Below, piece by piece: positions 8,910 to 16,942 of a DNA stretch of 64,000 nucleotides (positions within the stretch are counted from its first letter, which is position 1; every line of letters starts with the position of its first letter). The stretch comes from Endobacterium cereale. GTDB lineage: Bacteria; Pseudomonadota; Alphaproteobacteria; Rhizobiales; Rhizobiaceae. A program made the translations under genes and the position numbers. The DNA is taken from assembly GCF_009617585.1 (NCBI RefSeq), contig NZ_WIXI01000045.1:186001-250000 (forward strand), read 5' to 3'. The notes beneath the pieces were generated by a model. That model was not told the origin of the DNA and made no database searches. It saw nothing but the letters and a program-made list of their open reading frames with translations.

Positions 8910-9665
8910 TCACCGCTTCATGAAAGCCTCGAACGCAGCTCGCGCTTCGGGGCTTTTCAGCTGTGCGGTGAAGTGAACAAGCTCCTCGTCGATACGGGCC
9001 AACACCTCTTCACGGGGGCCGCGCACCAGTTCGCGGGCGATTTTGAGCGCCTGCGGTGGTTTGGCTGCAAGCGTTGTGGCCAGAGCCAAGGTTTCGGCTT
9101 CCACCACATCCGGCGCCACCACCTTCCACACCAGACCGGCGGCCAAAGCAGCCTCCCCCGAAAAACCTTGGCCGGCGACCAGCATGGCAAAGGCGCGCTG
9201 ATGACCCATGATCTTTGGCGCGATAAGGCTGGAGGCGGCTTCCGGCACCAGTGCCAGATCGACAAACGGCGTCTTGAACAGGCTGCGGGCGGAGGCGACA
9301 GTCATGTCGCAATGCATGTTAAGCGTCGTGCCGATGCCGATTGCCAGGCCATCGACGCCCGAGACCATCGGCTTTTTGCACAATGCCAGGGCCTTGATGA
9401 AAATGGCGCCGGCCGGCGGCTCTTTTGAACCGGACATGGCGTAGGTCAGGAAATCGCCCATGTCGTTGCCGGCGGAAAAGCAGCCTTCGGTGCCGAGAAA
9501 GGCGACGGCGCGAATGGTCGGATCAGCGTTTGCCTCCGAGAGGGCCGCCGTCATCGTCTGGTACATGGCCGAGGTGATGGCGTTTTTTTTCTCGGGCCGA
9601 TTGAAGCGGATGACGAGGACGCCGGGTGCCATTTGCGGGCGCTCAATCAGGATATGGTCGGTCAT
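8910..9665 (-). CDS. enoyl-CoA hydratase/isomerase (crotonase) family
   Basis: A 251-residue crotonase-fold protein with oxyanion-hole motifs CFSAGNDMGDF (62-72) and GLAIGIGTTLNM (106-117). One catalytic acid, E142 (LVPEAASS), is at the position of hydratase Glu164. The residue matching hydratase Glu144 lies in the IGTTLN stretch and is not acidic. With a single acid, the protein looks more like a delta3,delta2-enoyl-CoA isomerase than a classical hydratase. It is probably part of fatty-acid or related acyl-CoA degradation with the acyl-CoA dehydrogenase upstream on the same strand, although a 159-bp gap with a palindrome separates them. Confidence 0.85.
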   Translation of the reverse strand: MTDHILIERPQMAPGVLVIRFNRPEKKNAITSAMYQTMTAALSEANADPTIRAVAFLGTEGCFSAGNDMGDFLTYAMSGSKEPPAGAIFIKALALCKKPMVSGVDGLAIGIGTTLNMHCDMTVASARSLFKTPFVDLALVPEAASSLIAPKIMGHQRAFAMLVAGQGFSGEAALAAGLVWKVVAPDVVEAETLALATTLAAKPPQALKIARELVRGPREEVLARIDEELVHFTAQLKSPEARAAFEAFMKR

Positions 9666-9750
9666 GGGTGGGGCCTCCTCCGGGGTGGTGATGTGGTACG
9701 GACGCTGCGGTGGATGACAATGGAATCGAGACAGTGCGGCTTGCTCCCAA

Positions 9751-9776
9751 CGATCTCCCCCTTGAGGGGGAGATCG
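9751..9776. repeat. palindromic intergenic repeat
   Basis: CGATCTCCCCC (9751-9761), loop TTGA, GGGGGAGATCG (9766-9776): perfect 11-bp arms, followed by GCTGGGCGCAGCC, itself a small palindrome. It lies between two same-strand acyl-CoA genes. The sequence class (ATCTCCCCCTNNAGGGGGAGAT) is a common short intergenic repeat in rhizobia and relatives. It could also attenuate transcription from the dehydrogenase into the crotonase gene. Confidence 0.65.
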
Positions 9777-9824
9777 GCTGGGCGCAGCCTCTCACCCCAC
9801 AAGCAAAACCGAGCAAAGGGCCAG

Positions 9825-11606
9825 CTACCCCAACACTACCCGCGCCGCCTCAAGGCTCGCCGCCCCGCCAACCACGGCATCCTTCAACGCCGCCGTTTCG
9901 GCCAGCAGGTTTTCCGCAGCAAACCGGCAAAGTGCCACGCGCTTTTCACCCGCGCCGTCACTGGCAGCAGCCAGTGCGCCGGTGGCGAGATACGCGCCCG
10001 TGAGCGTCAGCCCGAACAGCCGCTGATAGGGCGTCGCACCCGCCAGCGCCTCGGCCTGACGACCCGCAGCCAGCGTTTCCAGCAGCCAGTCGGTCGCCGC
10101 TTCGAGATCGGCAATCGCCGCCGACAGCCGTTCTGCAGAGGTACCGAAAGCCGCATCGTTGGACGCGGCGAGCTTTTCCGCCACGCCCCTCAACTCGCCG
10201 ATAAAACCACGCACAGCAGCCCCATCCGACAGCGGCAGTTTGCGCGTTACGAGATCAATCGCCTGAATACCGTTGGTGCCCTCGTAGATCGGCGCGATGC
10301 GGGCATCACGCAGGTAACGGGCAGCCCCGGTTTCCTCGATGAAACCCATGCCGCCATGCACCTGAATGCCCATCGATGCGACATCGACACCGGCATCGGT
10401 GGAAAAGGATTTGGCAATCGGCGTCAGCAATGCGGCACGTTCCGCCCATGCCTTCGCTTCCTCGCCTTCCGTAACATGCGAAAGATCGATGGCATGAGCG
10501 CAGGCGTAACAAATGGCGCGCGAGCCCTGCGTCAGCGCCTTCATGGTGAGCAGCGTGCGAGCAATGTCGGGGTGTTCGATGATCGGCGACATGCCGCTTC
10601 CCTGCCAGCCCGGCGCCTTGCCCTGCGTGCGCTCTTTTGCGTAGGCGACCGCCTTTTGTGTTGCGGCTTCGGCAATCGCCACGCCCTGAATGCCGACGGC
10701 GAGACGAGCATTGTTCATCATCGTGAACATGCAGGCCAGCCCCTTATTCTCCTCGCCGACCAGATAACCCAGCGCGCCTTTTTCCGCGCCGAACTTGCCA
10801 TCGCCAAAGATCATCGTGCAGGTGGGCGAGCCGTGGATGCCAAGCTTGTGCTCGATCGAATGGCAGAACACGTCGTTGCGCTCGCCGGGCGAACCATCCG
10901 CATTCACCAGAAATTTCGGAACCAGAAAGAGCGAGATGCCGCGCGTGCCGGCCGGCGCATCCGGCAGGCGGGCGAGCACGAGATGGATGATATTGTCGGC
11001 GGCATCATGCTCGCCCCAGGTGATGAAAATCTTCTGGCCAAAGATGCGGTAAGCGCCATCGCCCACCCGCTCTGCCCGGCTTTTCAGCACGCCGAGATCG
11101 GAGCCGGCATGCGGCTCGGTCAAATTCATCGTGCCGGTCCATTCGCCCGACACCATCTTTTCCAGAAATGTCTGTTTGAGCTCGTCGCTACCATGTTTCG
11201 ACACGGCCTCGATGGCACCCATGGTGAGTGTCGGGGCAAGCGCAAACGCCATGGAGGCGGCATTCCACATTTCCAGCGCCGCAACATTGAGCATGTGCGG
11301 CAAAGCCTGCCCGCCAAAATCTTGCGGACCGGTCAGGCCGTTCCAGCCACCTTCGCACCATGCCTTGTAAAGCGCCGGCCAGCCTTTCGGGGTGATCACC
11401 TTGCCATCGACGAGGCGCGCGCCTTCGCGGTCTCCACTTTCGCCCAGCGGCGCAATTTCCTCGCCGGCAAAACGGCCCGCTTCCGCCAGGATGGCGTCGA
11501 CCAGATCGCCGCTCAAATCGCCCAGCCTCCCCTCTTCCAGCGCGGCCCCGAGACCGGCGACATGGTTGAGCGTGAAAGCAATCTCTTCGACCGGCGCCTT
11601 GTACAT
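9825..11606 (-). CDS. acyl-CoA dehydrogenase, large C-terminally extended type
   Basis: A 593-residue flavoprotein, longer than classical ~380-residue acyl-CoA dehydrogenases because of a C-terminal extension. It begins MYKAPVEEIAF, typical of the subfamily that includes DmdC (3-methylmercaptopropionyl-CoA dehydrogenase) and many uncharacterised fatty acyl-CoA dehydrogenases. Recognisable core motifs are LTEPHAGSDLG, QVHGGMGFIEETG and RIAPIYEGTNGIQAIDL. The start is supported by AGGAG 9 nt upstream. A LiuR-like operator lies 67 bp upstream of the start, suggesting control with branched-chain or fatty acid catabolism. Substrate is not determinable by eye; no other dmd genes are present. Confidence 0.9.
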   Translation of the reverse strand: MYKAPVEEIAFTLNHVAGLGAALEEGRLGDLSGDLVDAILAEAGRFAGEEIAPLGESGDREGARLVDGKVITPKGWPALYKAWCEGGWNGLTGPQDFGGQALPHMLNVAALEMWNAASMAFALAPTLTMGAIEAVSKHGSDELKQTFLEKMVSGEWTGTMNLTEPHAGSDLGVLKSRAERVGDGAYRIFGQKIFITWGEHDAADNIIHLVLARLPDAPAGTRGISLFLVPKFLVNADGSPGERNDVFCHSIEHKLGIHGSPTCTMIFGDGKFGAEKGALGYLVGEENKGLACMFTMMNNARLAVGIQGVAIAEAATQKAVAYAKERTQGKAPGWQGSGMSPIIEHPDIARTLLTMKALTQGSRAICYACAHAIDLSHVTEGEEAKAWAERAALLTPIAKSFSTDAGVDVASMGIQVHGGMGFIEETGAARYLRDARIAPIYEGTNGIQAIDLVTRKLPLSDGAAVRGFIGELRGVAEKLAASNDAAFGTSAERLSAAIADLEAATDWLLETLAAGRQAEALAGATPYQRLFGLTLTGAYLATGALAAASDGAGEKRVALCRFAAENLLAETAALKDAVVGGAASLEAARVVLG

Positions 11607-11672
11607 CCGAAAACACTCCTCTTGTCGCCACGCGGCCGCCCGAACTGCCGCGTGTCTTCTCCCGACATGCTT

Positions 11673-11688
11673 TTTACGTAAACGTCAA
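11673..11688 (-). promoter_or_regulatory. LiuR-like operator upstream of acyl-CoA dehydrogenase
   Basis: On the minus strand the site reads TTGACGTTTACGTAAA, an imperfect palindrome. It resembles the motif I recall for MerR-family LiuR regulators of branched-chain amino acid and fatty acid degradation in proteobacteria. A related half (TTGACATTTACT) lies immediately beyond, at 11689-11700. No merR-type gene lies in this window. Confidence 0.45.
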
Positions 11689-11837
11689 AGTAAATGTCAA
11701 TGCGGGGATGGCGCGCAAACCGATTGCGGCAGCGGGCCATGCAAGGAATGTTGCGCCCTTGGCGGAAGGCCGCCAATATGTCGGAGCGTCGCGGGCGGCG
11801 GTGCCAGACGGTCCCGCGCGATAGGAATTCAAGATCC

Positions 11838-11936
11838 TTATCGGGTTCGATGCACCGACACTACCACCACGCTCTGAACATCGTTGATGCGCACGCGGTC
11901 GCCAAGCCGTGCCTCGCCGCCATTGCGATAGCGCAT
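11838..11936 (-). pseudogene. 32-codon remnant or micro-ORF with KOW-like start
   Basis: ATG 11936 to TAA 11838 encodes 32 residues, beginning MRYRNGGEARLGDRVRI and ending in VHRTR. The pattern 'MRY-NG-E-RLGDRV-' matches the N-terminus of a family of ~70-residue proteins with a small SH3/KOW-like barrel, so this is probably a truncated remnant. No homologous continuation was found past the stop in the same frame. It sits in the 334-bp gap between the acyl-CoA dehydrogenase and acyltransferase genes; the rest of that gap (11689-11837) shows nothing else. Confidence 0.4.
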
Positions 11937-11940
11937 ACGC

Positions 11941-13101
11941 CTAGCCGATCGCCTCAGATGACGGCGGCTTTGACGGCATTCCCCTCAGGGGGGCGAGTTT
12001 TGAAACGACAATCCCGGCCGCAACAGAAGCGAACTTCTTCATTTCGGCAAGGAGCGCGCAGATCAGCGCCGTGAGAAGCACGATAGGGACAAACGACCAG
12101 AGATCAAGCATGCCCGCCTCGGCGAAATAATAGGCGACAATGATGATGACGGTCTGGTGCATGACGTAATAGGTCATGATGGACCGGTTGAGATACTTCA
12201 CCACCGGGTTGGGCCGGTTGGCAAATCGCGCGGCGAAGGCCAGCAGCGCGATAATGGTACACCATTGAAACGTTGACCGCAGGACGCGCAGTGCGGCAAT
12301 CAGCACCTCCGACAAGTGCTCACGCGGCACAGCGATAAAGACAATCGCGAGGACGAGGAAAGATGACAGGGCAAGCGAGAAACTGACCCACCTCCAGCGA
12401 TCGATCTCCTGCCAGAAGGCTGGCTGGTTCATCAGCAGCGCACCAGCCAGGAACATCGAAAGATACAGGCAATGCGCATAGACATCCCTGGTAATGTCCT
12501 GTGTCTCGCCAAACGCCGGATAAAGCCAGATTCTGAGAATAGACAGAAACAGGATCGGCACCAGAAACAGGTTCGGCCCCCTGAGCAGGGCCGCGAAGCC
12601 CGCAGATATTTTTGGCCAGCGCCCCTGCAGCCGGGACAATGCGATCGACCAGATGAACACATAGATCCACAGATAGACCAGAAACCACATGTGCTGAAGT
12701 GTCAGTTGGGATACCAAATAGGTCTTCAGGAAATCCCAATAGGACAGGTCCGGCGATACGCGCAGCGTCGAGAAATAGGCCTGCGGTGGCACAACGACAA
12801 GAACGCCGAACAGGAACGGCAATATCAACTGCCGCGTGCGCGATCTGCGGATGTCGTCGACGGACCTCCTGTTCAGGAGCGATGCCGTGACCAATCCAGA
12901 AATGAAGAACAAAAGGCTCATCCGCCAGGGATGGGAGCCGATATGGATGAGATCGACCAGCCGGTTCGGTTCGTCCGAATTGAGCAGCCAGTTCCTCGTC
13001 CCGTATAGAAGACTCGCATGATAAATGATGACCGTCCCAAAACTCATTACCCGCAACGCATCGATATCGTGCCGTCGCGCATTCTGCGTATTCGCTGACA
13101 T
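11941..13101 (-). CDS. acyltransferase family 3 (AT3) membrane protein
   Basis: A 386-residue polytopic membrane protein with ~10 predicted transmembrane stretches. The N-terminus has the AT3 hallmarks: RRHDIDALR (9-17) leading into TM1 with a conserved histidine in IIYHAS (H28). The second hallmark is the R-R-loop RTRQLILPFLFG. AT3 proteins (OafA, OpgC, NodX) transfer acetyl or succinyl groups to surface glycans. No C-terminal SGNH domain is fused, but the next gene in the same direction (13242-14072) encodes an SGNH-fold membrane-anchored protein, a probable partner. The 140-bp gap between the two genes makes co-transcription plausible but unproven. Confidence 0.85.
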   Translation of the reverse strand: MSANTQNARRHDIDALRVMSFGTVIIYHASLLYGTRNWLLNSDEPNRLVDLIHIGSHPWRMSLLFFISGLVTASLLNRRSVDDIRRSRTRQLILPFLFGVLVVVPPQAYFSTLRVSPDLSYWDFLKTYLVSQLTLQHMWFLVYLWIYVFIWSIALSRLQGRWPKISAGFAALLRGPNLFLVPILFLSILRIWLYPAFGETQDITRDVYAHCLYLSMFLAGALLMNQPAFWQEIDRWRWVSFSLALSSFLVLAIVFIAVPREHLSEVLIAALRVLRSTFQWCTIIALLAFAARFANRPNPVVKYLNRSIMTYYVMHQTVIIIVAYYFAEAGMLDLWSFVPIVLLTALICALLAEMKKFASVAAGIVVSKLAPLRGMPSKPPSSEAIG

Positions 13102-13241
13102 GACCCCAAGCCCCGTTTGGCGAAATACAACCAGAAGGCGATTTCCATCACGTTAACGGAACTGCTTGAATTCGAGCAATCGCGTGCGAAAATTGCACGC
13201 CGGTCCGGCAAGTGTGGCGTAACGTGAAGCGTGACCGGCCC

Positions 13242-14072
13242 TCAGGAGGCTGATTTTGACGCCAGATAGCGGGAAACAGCCGCGCGCAGCATGGCGGCAT
13301 CCTCCGGAGAAACGCCATTCGGCGTATAGCTGACGTCCGTCACGTCGCGACCGGAAAAATAGGCATAGAACATCAGCGCTGCGAGATAACTTCCGTGGAT
13401 GGAGGGATGGTTGCAATCGTTGTAGAGAGTGAAATCGATCGGCTGTGCCAGCAAGGCCTCCCAGACGAGGCCGACATTGACAAGATCGACGCCGGTCAGG
13501 GCGGCAAGCCGGGCATGCTGCTGCTGGATGTTCACATGCATGTTGGGATAACCGGCGGGTGACAGGCCTGCTGCCGATGCCGGCATGCCCGCATTGTCGC
13601 TGCACCGGTCGGTATAACGCCAGGTCACGAACATGGCGGGCCTTGCACCATTGGCCTTGATATCGCGGATCAGGTTGGCTGCGACATCCCATGCCTGACC
13701 GGCAGTTTCAGCACTGTATTGTTCGCTGCTCAGCACCTGCAGGACGACATGATCCCAGCGCTGCGCAATCAATGCACGGGTCTTCGGATTTTCCAGATGG
13801 CTGGCAAGGCTGATGCTCGGCTTTGCCTCCATGGTGATGTGCAGCTTTTCAGCATAACCGGCAGAATCGGCGATCAGTCGCACCATGTGCGGCATGTCGT
13901 GATAAAATGTCCGGCTGTTTCCCAGAAAAAGCGCCGTCTGTTCCGGCCTGCCGTCAAACAGATCTTCGAGAAACTCTTTTCCCTTGCCCGGCAATGTATT
14001 GAACGGCGGGAGAAGAAAGAGGGTACCGACCAGAATGGCGGCCAGAACACCGGTTCGGCTGACTTGAAACAA
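13242..14072 (-). CDS. membrane-anchored SGNH-hydrolase-like protein
   Basis: A 276-residue protein (start chosen) with one N-terminal transmembrane anchor and an extracytoplasmic SGNH-like domain. The nucleophile block is LFLGNSRTF (S53) and the C-terminal catalytic pair is NDCNHPSIHGS (D219, H222), the DxxH of this superfamily. I chose TTG 14072 because GAGG lies 7 nt upstream and it leads directly into the anchor. A longer form starting at TTG 14144 is possible but lacks a ribosome site. SGNH domains paired with AT3 proteins complete acyl transfer in the periplasm, so a joint role in decorating a surface polysaccharide is inferred from the neighbouring AT3 gene. Confidence 0.7.
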   Translation of the reverse strand: MFQVSRTGVLAAILVGTLFLLPPFNTLPGKGKEFLEDLFDGRPEQTALFLGNSRTFYHDMPHMVRLIADSAGYAEKLHITMEAKPSISLASHLENPKTRALIAQRWDHVVLQVLSSEQYSAETAGQAWDVAANLIRDIKANGARPAMFVTWRYTDRCSDNAGMPASAAGLSPAGYPNMHVNIQQQHARLAALTGVDLVNVGLVWEALLAQPIDFTLYNDCNHPSIHGSYLAALMFYAYFSGRDVTDVSYTPNGVSPEDAAMLRAAVSRYLASKSAS

Positions 14073-14198
14073 TCCAGGACCTCGCAAAAGATAATCGGTC
14101 CGACAATTTGTAAAAGCTAATATGTAAAGGATGGGTTGCGGCAATCGCGCGGATTTGTTCCGGTCCTGCCTGCTGCCTCCCGTTCACCGACGCCTAAG

Positions 14199-14254
14199 TG
14201 TAAAGCATGCTTGACACTTCTCACGCCGCCGGCATATGTAAAGCAGACTTTACA
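14199..14254 (+). promoter_or_regulatory. promoter with two TGTAAAG operators
   Basis: Two near-identical inverted repeats are centred 38 bp apart: TGTAAAG-CATG-CTTGACA (14199-14216, one mismatch) and TGTAAAG-CAGA-CTTTACA (14237-14254, perfect). A -35 TTGACA (14211-14216) lies inside the first, and a -10 TATGTA (14235-14240) overlaps the edge of the second, with 18-nt spacing. The second operator runs directly into the AGGAGG ribosome site. This is the arrangement expected for autorepression by the downstream HTH protein. A further TGTAAAA/TGTAAAG pair lies at ~14109-14129. Confidence 0.65.
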
Positions 14255-14266
14255 GGAGGTTTTTTC

Positions 14267-14644
14267 ATGAACAAGGCACGGTTCCTGGTGGAATTCGGCG
14301 CAAGCATGACCGCTTATGTCGTTGTATTGATCGGCTCGGTCCTGCTTCTGGGCGGCGGTACGGTGACGGGTGGCTGGGCGACCGTCATTTCGCTCATCCC
14401 CATGCTGCCCGCGCTTGGCGTGGCGATCGCCGTCATGCGGCAGTTGCGCGCCTCGGACGAATTGCAGCGCCGCATCCAGCTGGAGGCGTTGTCGCTTGCC
14501 TTTGCCGGCACCGCACTCTTCACCTTCAGCTACGGCTTTCTGGAAAATGTCGGTTATCCGAAACTGTCGATGTTTTACGTCTGGCCACTGATGGCAGTGC
14601 TCTGGATCATCGGCAGCCTTCTCAGCGGCCGACGTTTCCGATGA
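14267..14644 (+). CDS. small four-TM membrane protein paired with HTH regulator
   Basis: A 125-residue integral membrane protein with four hydrophobic stretches at ~13-33, 37-55, 72-90 and 98-117. The short RQLRASDELQRRIQLEAL segment between TM2 and TM3 is typically cytoplasmic. I do not recognise a named family. The start ATG 14267 has a perfect AGGAGG ribosome site 8 nt upstream; an in-frame codon at 14207 lies inside the operator and is rejected. The gene overlaps the HTH gene by 4 nt (ATGA), so the two are translated together. The architecture (membrane protein plus tiny XRE regulator) is widespread in bacteria and generally uncharacterised. Confidence 0.75.
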   Translation: MNKARFLVEFGASMTAYVVVLIGSVLLLGGGTVTGGWATVISLIPMLPALGVAIAVMRQLRASDELQRRIQLEALSLAFAGTALFTFSYGFLENVGYPKLSMFYVWPLMAVLWIIGSLLSGRRFR

Positions 14645-14829
14645 AAAACCGCGTGAAGGAACTGCGGCTCGAAAAGGGCTGGTCGCAAGGCGAGCTTGCC
14701 ACGCGGCTCGGTGTCTCGCGCCAGACCGTCAACGCCATCGAAAACGAGCGTTACGACCCAAGCCTGCCGCTCGCCTTCGTCATTGCACGGGTGATGGAAA
14801 AGGCGATCGAGGAGATTTTCGAGGCGTGA
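14641..14829 (+). CDS. small XRE-family HTH transcriptional regulator
   Basis: A 62-residue protein that is essentially one Cro/C1-type helix-turn-helix: VKELRLEKGWSQGELATRLG, then SRQTVNAIENERYDPSL. It has no effector domain, like other stand-alone short XRE regulators (YozG/YgzD type). It overlaps the membrane-protein gene by 4 nt and probably represses the promoter at 14199-14254. How the signal reaches it is unknown; interaction with the membrane partner is one possibility. Confidence 0.85.
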   Translation: MKNRVKELRLEKGWSQGELATRLGVSRQTVNAIENERYDPSLPLAFVIARVMEKAIEEIFEA

Positions 14830-14968
14830 CCGTTGTCGTAACCGTTATCGATCGACCGCCATCCGTGAACGACAGGCCCTTGATCCGGTGCGACATGAGA
14901 AACAAATGCGACCGGCCGGCGTTCTTTGAAAGCAACCGGCCGCAATAACGACAGGCAAGGAGATTTCG

Positions 14969-15262
14969 ATGAGTGCCAAACTTGGCCCCTATGTGCAAAT
15001 GGTCAAACTCGGCCGCGAGATGGCACTCAGATACGAGAAGGACCGGAACCTCGCACTCCAGCCGCTGATTTCGCATTATCTGGATGAGGTCGAGGTGAAT
15101 ATCGCTTCGGACGCCTTTGATCATCGAGGGTTCATGGAAAACATCCGCGACGACCTTCGGCCGAGAACACCAGCCATAGCCGACTGCCGCCGGACCGCGT
15201 TTCTGCAGGCGGCGACAGACGCGCTGGATGCGCGTGTCGAAAGGCATGCGCTGGAGGGGTGA
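14969..15262 (+). CDS. hypothetical protein
   Basis: A 97-residue, mostly helical, soluble protein with no recognised motif. The gene is supported by an AGGAGA ribosome site 6-7 nt before ATG 14969 and by a normal codon pattern. The sequence is rich in charged residues (KLGREMALRYEKDRNLAL). It stands alone between the HTH gene and the convergent DUF4240 gene. Confidence 0.55.
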   Translation: MSAKLGPYVQMVKLGREMALRYEKDRNLALQPLISHYLDEVEVNIASDAFDHRGFMENIRDDLRPRTPAIADCRRTAFLQAATDALDARVERHALEG

Positions 15263-15331
15263 GCGCGGTTGGACCTTCCCGAACAGCTTGTTCGGCCCGC
15301 CACTGCAAATCCGACAGCGCGCGAACCTCTG

Positions 15332-15970
15332 TTACAGATACAGTGCAGACAGTTTTGGCAGGCGCCGCCGCATCTGCGCTTCATCATCAAAGTCGAACTT
15401 CCAGTCGGGCGCCTCCGCTTCCCGGGCAACCGCATCGTTTCGGAATGCGGGATTGGCGTCGCCTGAACGAGCCTTGAAGGCGCCGTACATGACATAGCCG
15501 AACAGTTCGAATGTCGCGCTGTCGGACTCGACGCCAAGTTCGGCGAGACTGTCGGGATCGGCCAGTGCGCGCTCTGTTATCAGGCGCCCCCGTGCAATCA
15601 GCCAGGCACGAAAATCGGTAAAGCCGTCATCGCTCGCCCCGCCATTGATCAGATAGGCGGCAGCCCATAGGCGCATTGTATAGAGTTCTCTATCGACAGC
15701 CCAATACAGGCTGATGAAATCGACGAGATCCTGATCCGACAGCTTATCCAGCGTGCCGCGAAACCTTGCGATCTGCGCCTCCTCATCCTTATCAGAAGAC
15801 GCATCGACAATCTGCCAGAACCAGTCCCGCGCCTCGGCATCGGCAAGCCGTCGCACCGGAGCGAGGCTCATGATGGCGGACGATGGCCCGGATGCGGGCG
15901 ATTGCCCTGCCGCAGCCTTGCTCAGCCCCAAAAGGCCCAGAATGCCTGAAATGAAAGAGCGTCTCATCAC
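15332..15970 (-). CDS. DUF4240 domain protein with signal sequence
   Basis: A 212-residue protein with an N-terminal MRRSFISGILGLLGLSKAAA export signal (start 15970, or 15967 one codon later). The DUF4240 domain follows: FWQIVDASSDK, a spacer, then the diagnostic WAAAYLINGGASDDGF and FRAWLIARGR. DUF4240 proteins are usually cytoplasmic and often associated with WGR or SMI1-like genes; a secreted version is less usual. The twin-arginine-like 'MMRRSF' start could indicate Tat export, but the RR-x-phi-phi consensus is weak. Function unknown. Confidence 0.7.
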   Translation of the reverse strand: MMRRSFISGILGLLGLSKAAAGQSPASGPSSAIMSLAPVRRLADAEARDWFWQIVDASSDKDEEAQIARFRGTLDKLSDQDLVDFISLYWAVDRELYTMRLWAAAYLINGGASDDGFTDFRAWLIARGRLITERALADPDSLAELGVESDSATFELFGYVMYGAFKARSGDANPAFRNDAVAREAEAPDWKFDFDDEAQMRRRLPKLSALYL

Positions 15971-16075
15971 GTCCTGATCTCATTGTCGGTCGCCGCGAAT
16001 GACCGGCGAATGTATGTTTTTTTGAAAACGCACTGTTACGGTGGGAAGATAGGCGCGATGACGATGAGTTCCACA

Positions 16076-16906
16076 TCAACCGCCTGCCACGCTCGCGAGG
16101 GTTACCGGCCGGGCGATCACTGCGCTGACACCCAGACCAACAATCGCAATGGCGAGAAGTCCGGAAAAACAGGCGAGATAGATGGCCGCAGAGGCATTGT
16201 CGGCAACAAGCAACAGGCCACCCCAGCTCGGCACAGGCGCCTGTGCGCCAAGCCCAAGGTAATCAAGCGCGAACTGCACCCAGGCGGACCATGTAAAAAT
16301 CGCCGGGACCAAGGCGGCAGCGCAACGGCGCCGGTTTGCGCTATCAGCAAGCGCATCATCCCCATCGCCCCAAGTGCCACGCAACAACACGTGAGCGACG
16401 CCGATCCCCCAGAGTGGCCCTGAAATGAAAACGCCTGGCCATCCGAAGAAGCCGCCAAGCGACATCGCGGACAACGCAATAATCAGCATGGGCAACAGGC
16501 CGACAAGGGTCAGCGCCGACATCAGCGCCCGGCTTTGCCAGCGCGGCGACAACAGGAAGGACGGCACGGCAAACGCACCATAGGCCAGCGCGACGACCAG
16601 ACGGCCGATCGTTTTCGGCGCCGCTTTCGCTGCAGTGGTAAGCAGCAGCCCCGCGACCGCAGCAAGCAGCGCGGTCGCCAGCGCAGCGAGGATCGTGAAC
16701 CGGCCGCCGATGACAAACCGCGAGAAGAGATCACGGCCAAGCGCGTCGGTTCCGAAAATATGGTCTGCCCCCGGCGGTATGAGGCGATTGGCGAGATCAT
16801 GCCGCATGGTATCGGGATAGGGCAGCAGAAACGATGCGGCCAGCAGGGCCAGAAGCACAGATACAAGGAAGGCAAGAAAAACGGTTTTCAGGTTCAATCG
16901 ACCCAC
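16076..16906 (-). CDS. orphan, degenerate DppC/OppC-type ABC permease
   Basis: A 276-residue membrane protein with six hydrophobic stretches. The N-terminal region HIFGTDALGRDLFSRFVIGG is the signature of oligopeptide/dipeptide/nickel permeases of the DppC class. The C-terminal LDYLGLGAQAPVPSWGGLL is the other conserved end. Between them, the cytoplasmic EAA loop that contacts the ATPase should read roughly EAARALGAS...HILPN, but reads LRGTWGDGDDALADSANRRR and is unrecognisable. No other transporter subunit is adjacent. It may therefore be a decaying gene or a permease that has lost its ATPase-coupling loop. Confidence 0.7.
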   Translation of the reverse strand: MGRLNLKTVFLAFLVSVLLALLAASFLLPYPDTMRHDLANRLIPPGADHIFGTDALGRDLFSRFVIGGRFTILAALATALLAAVAGLLLTTAAKAAPKTIGRLVVALAYGAFAVPSFLLSPRWQSRALMSALTLVGLLPMLIIALSAMSLGGFFGWPGVFISGPLWGIGVAHVLLRGTWGDGDDALADSANRRRCAAALVPAIFTWSAWVQFALDYLGLGAQAPVPSWGGLLLVADNASAAIYLACFSGLLAIAIVGLGVSAVIARPVTLASVAGG

Positions 16907-16942
16907 CTTAATTTACTGAAATCACAGGCGCGGGCAGCTCCC

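Noticed and set aside
9633..11681. 682-residue + strand frame
   Set aside because: Antisense to the acyl-CoA dehydrogenase; no recognisable domain.
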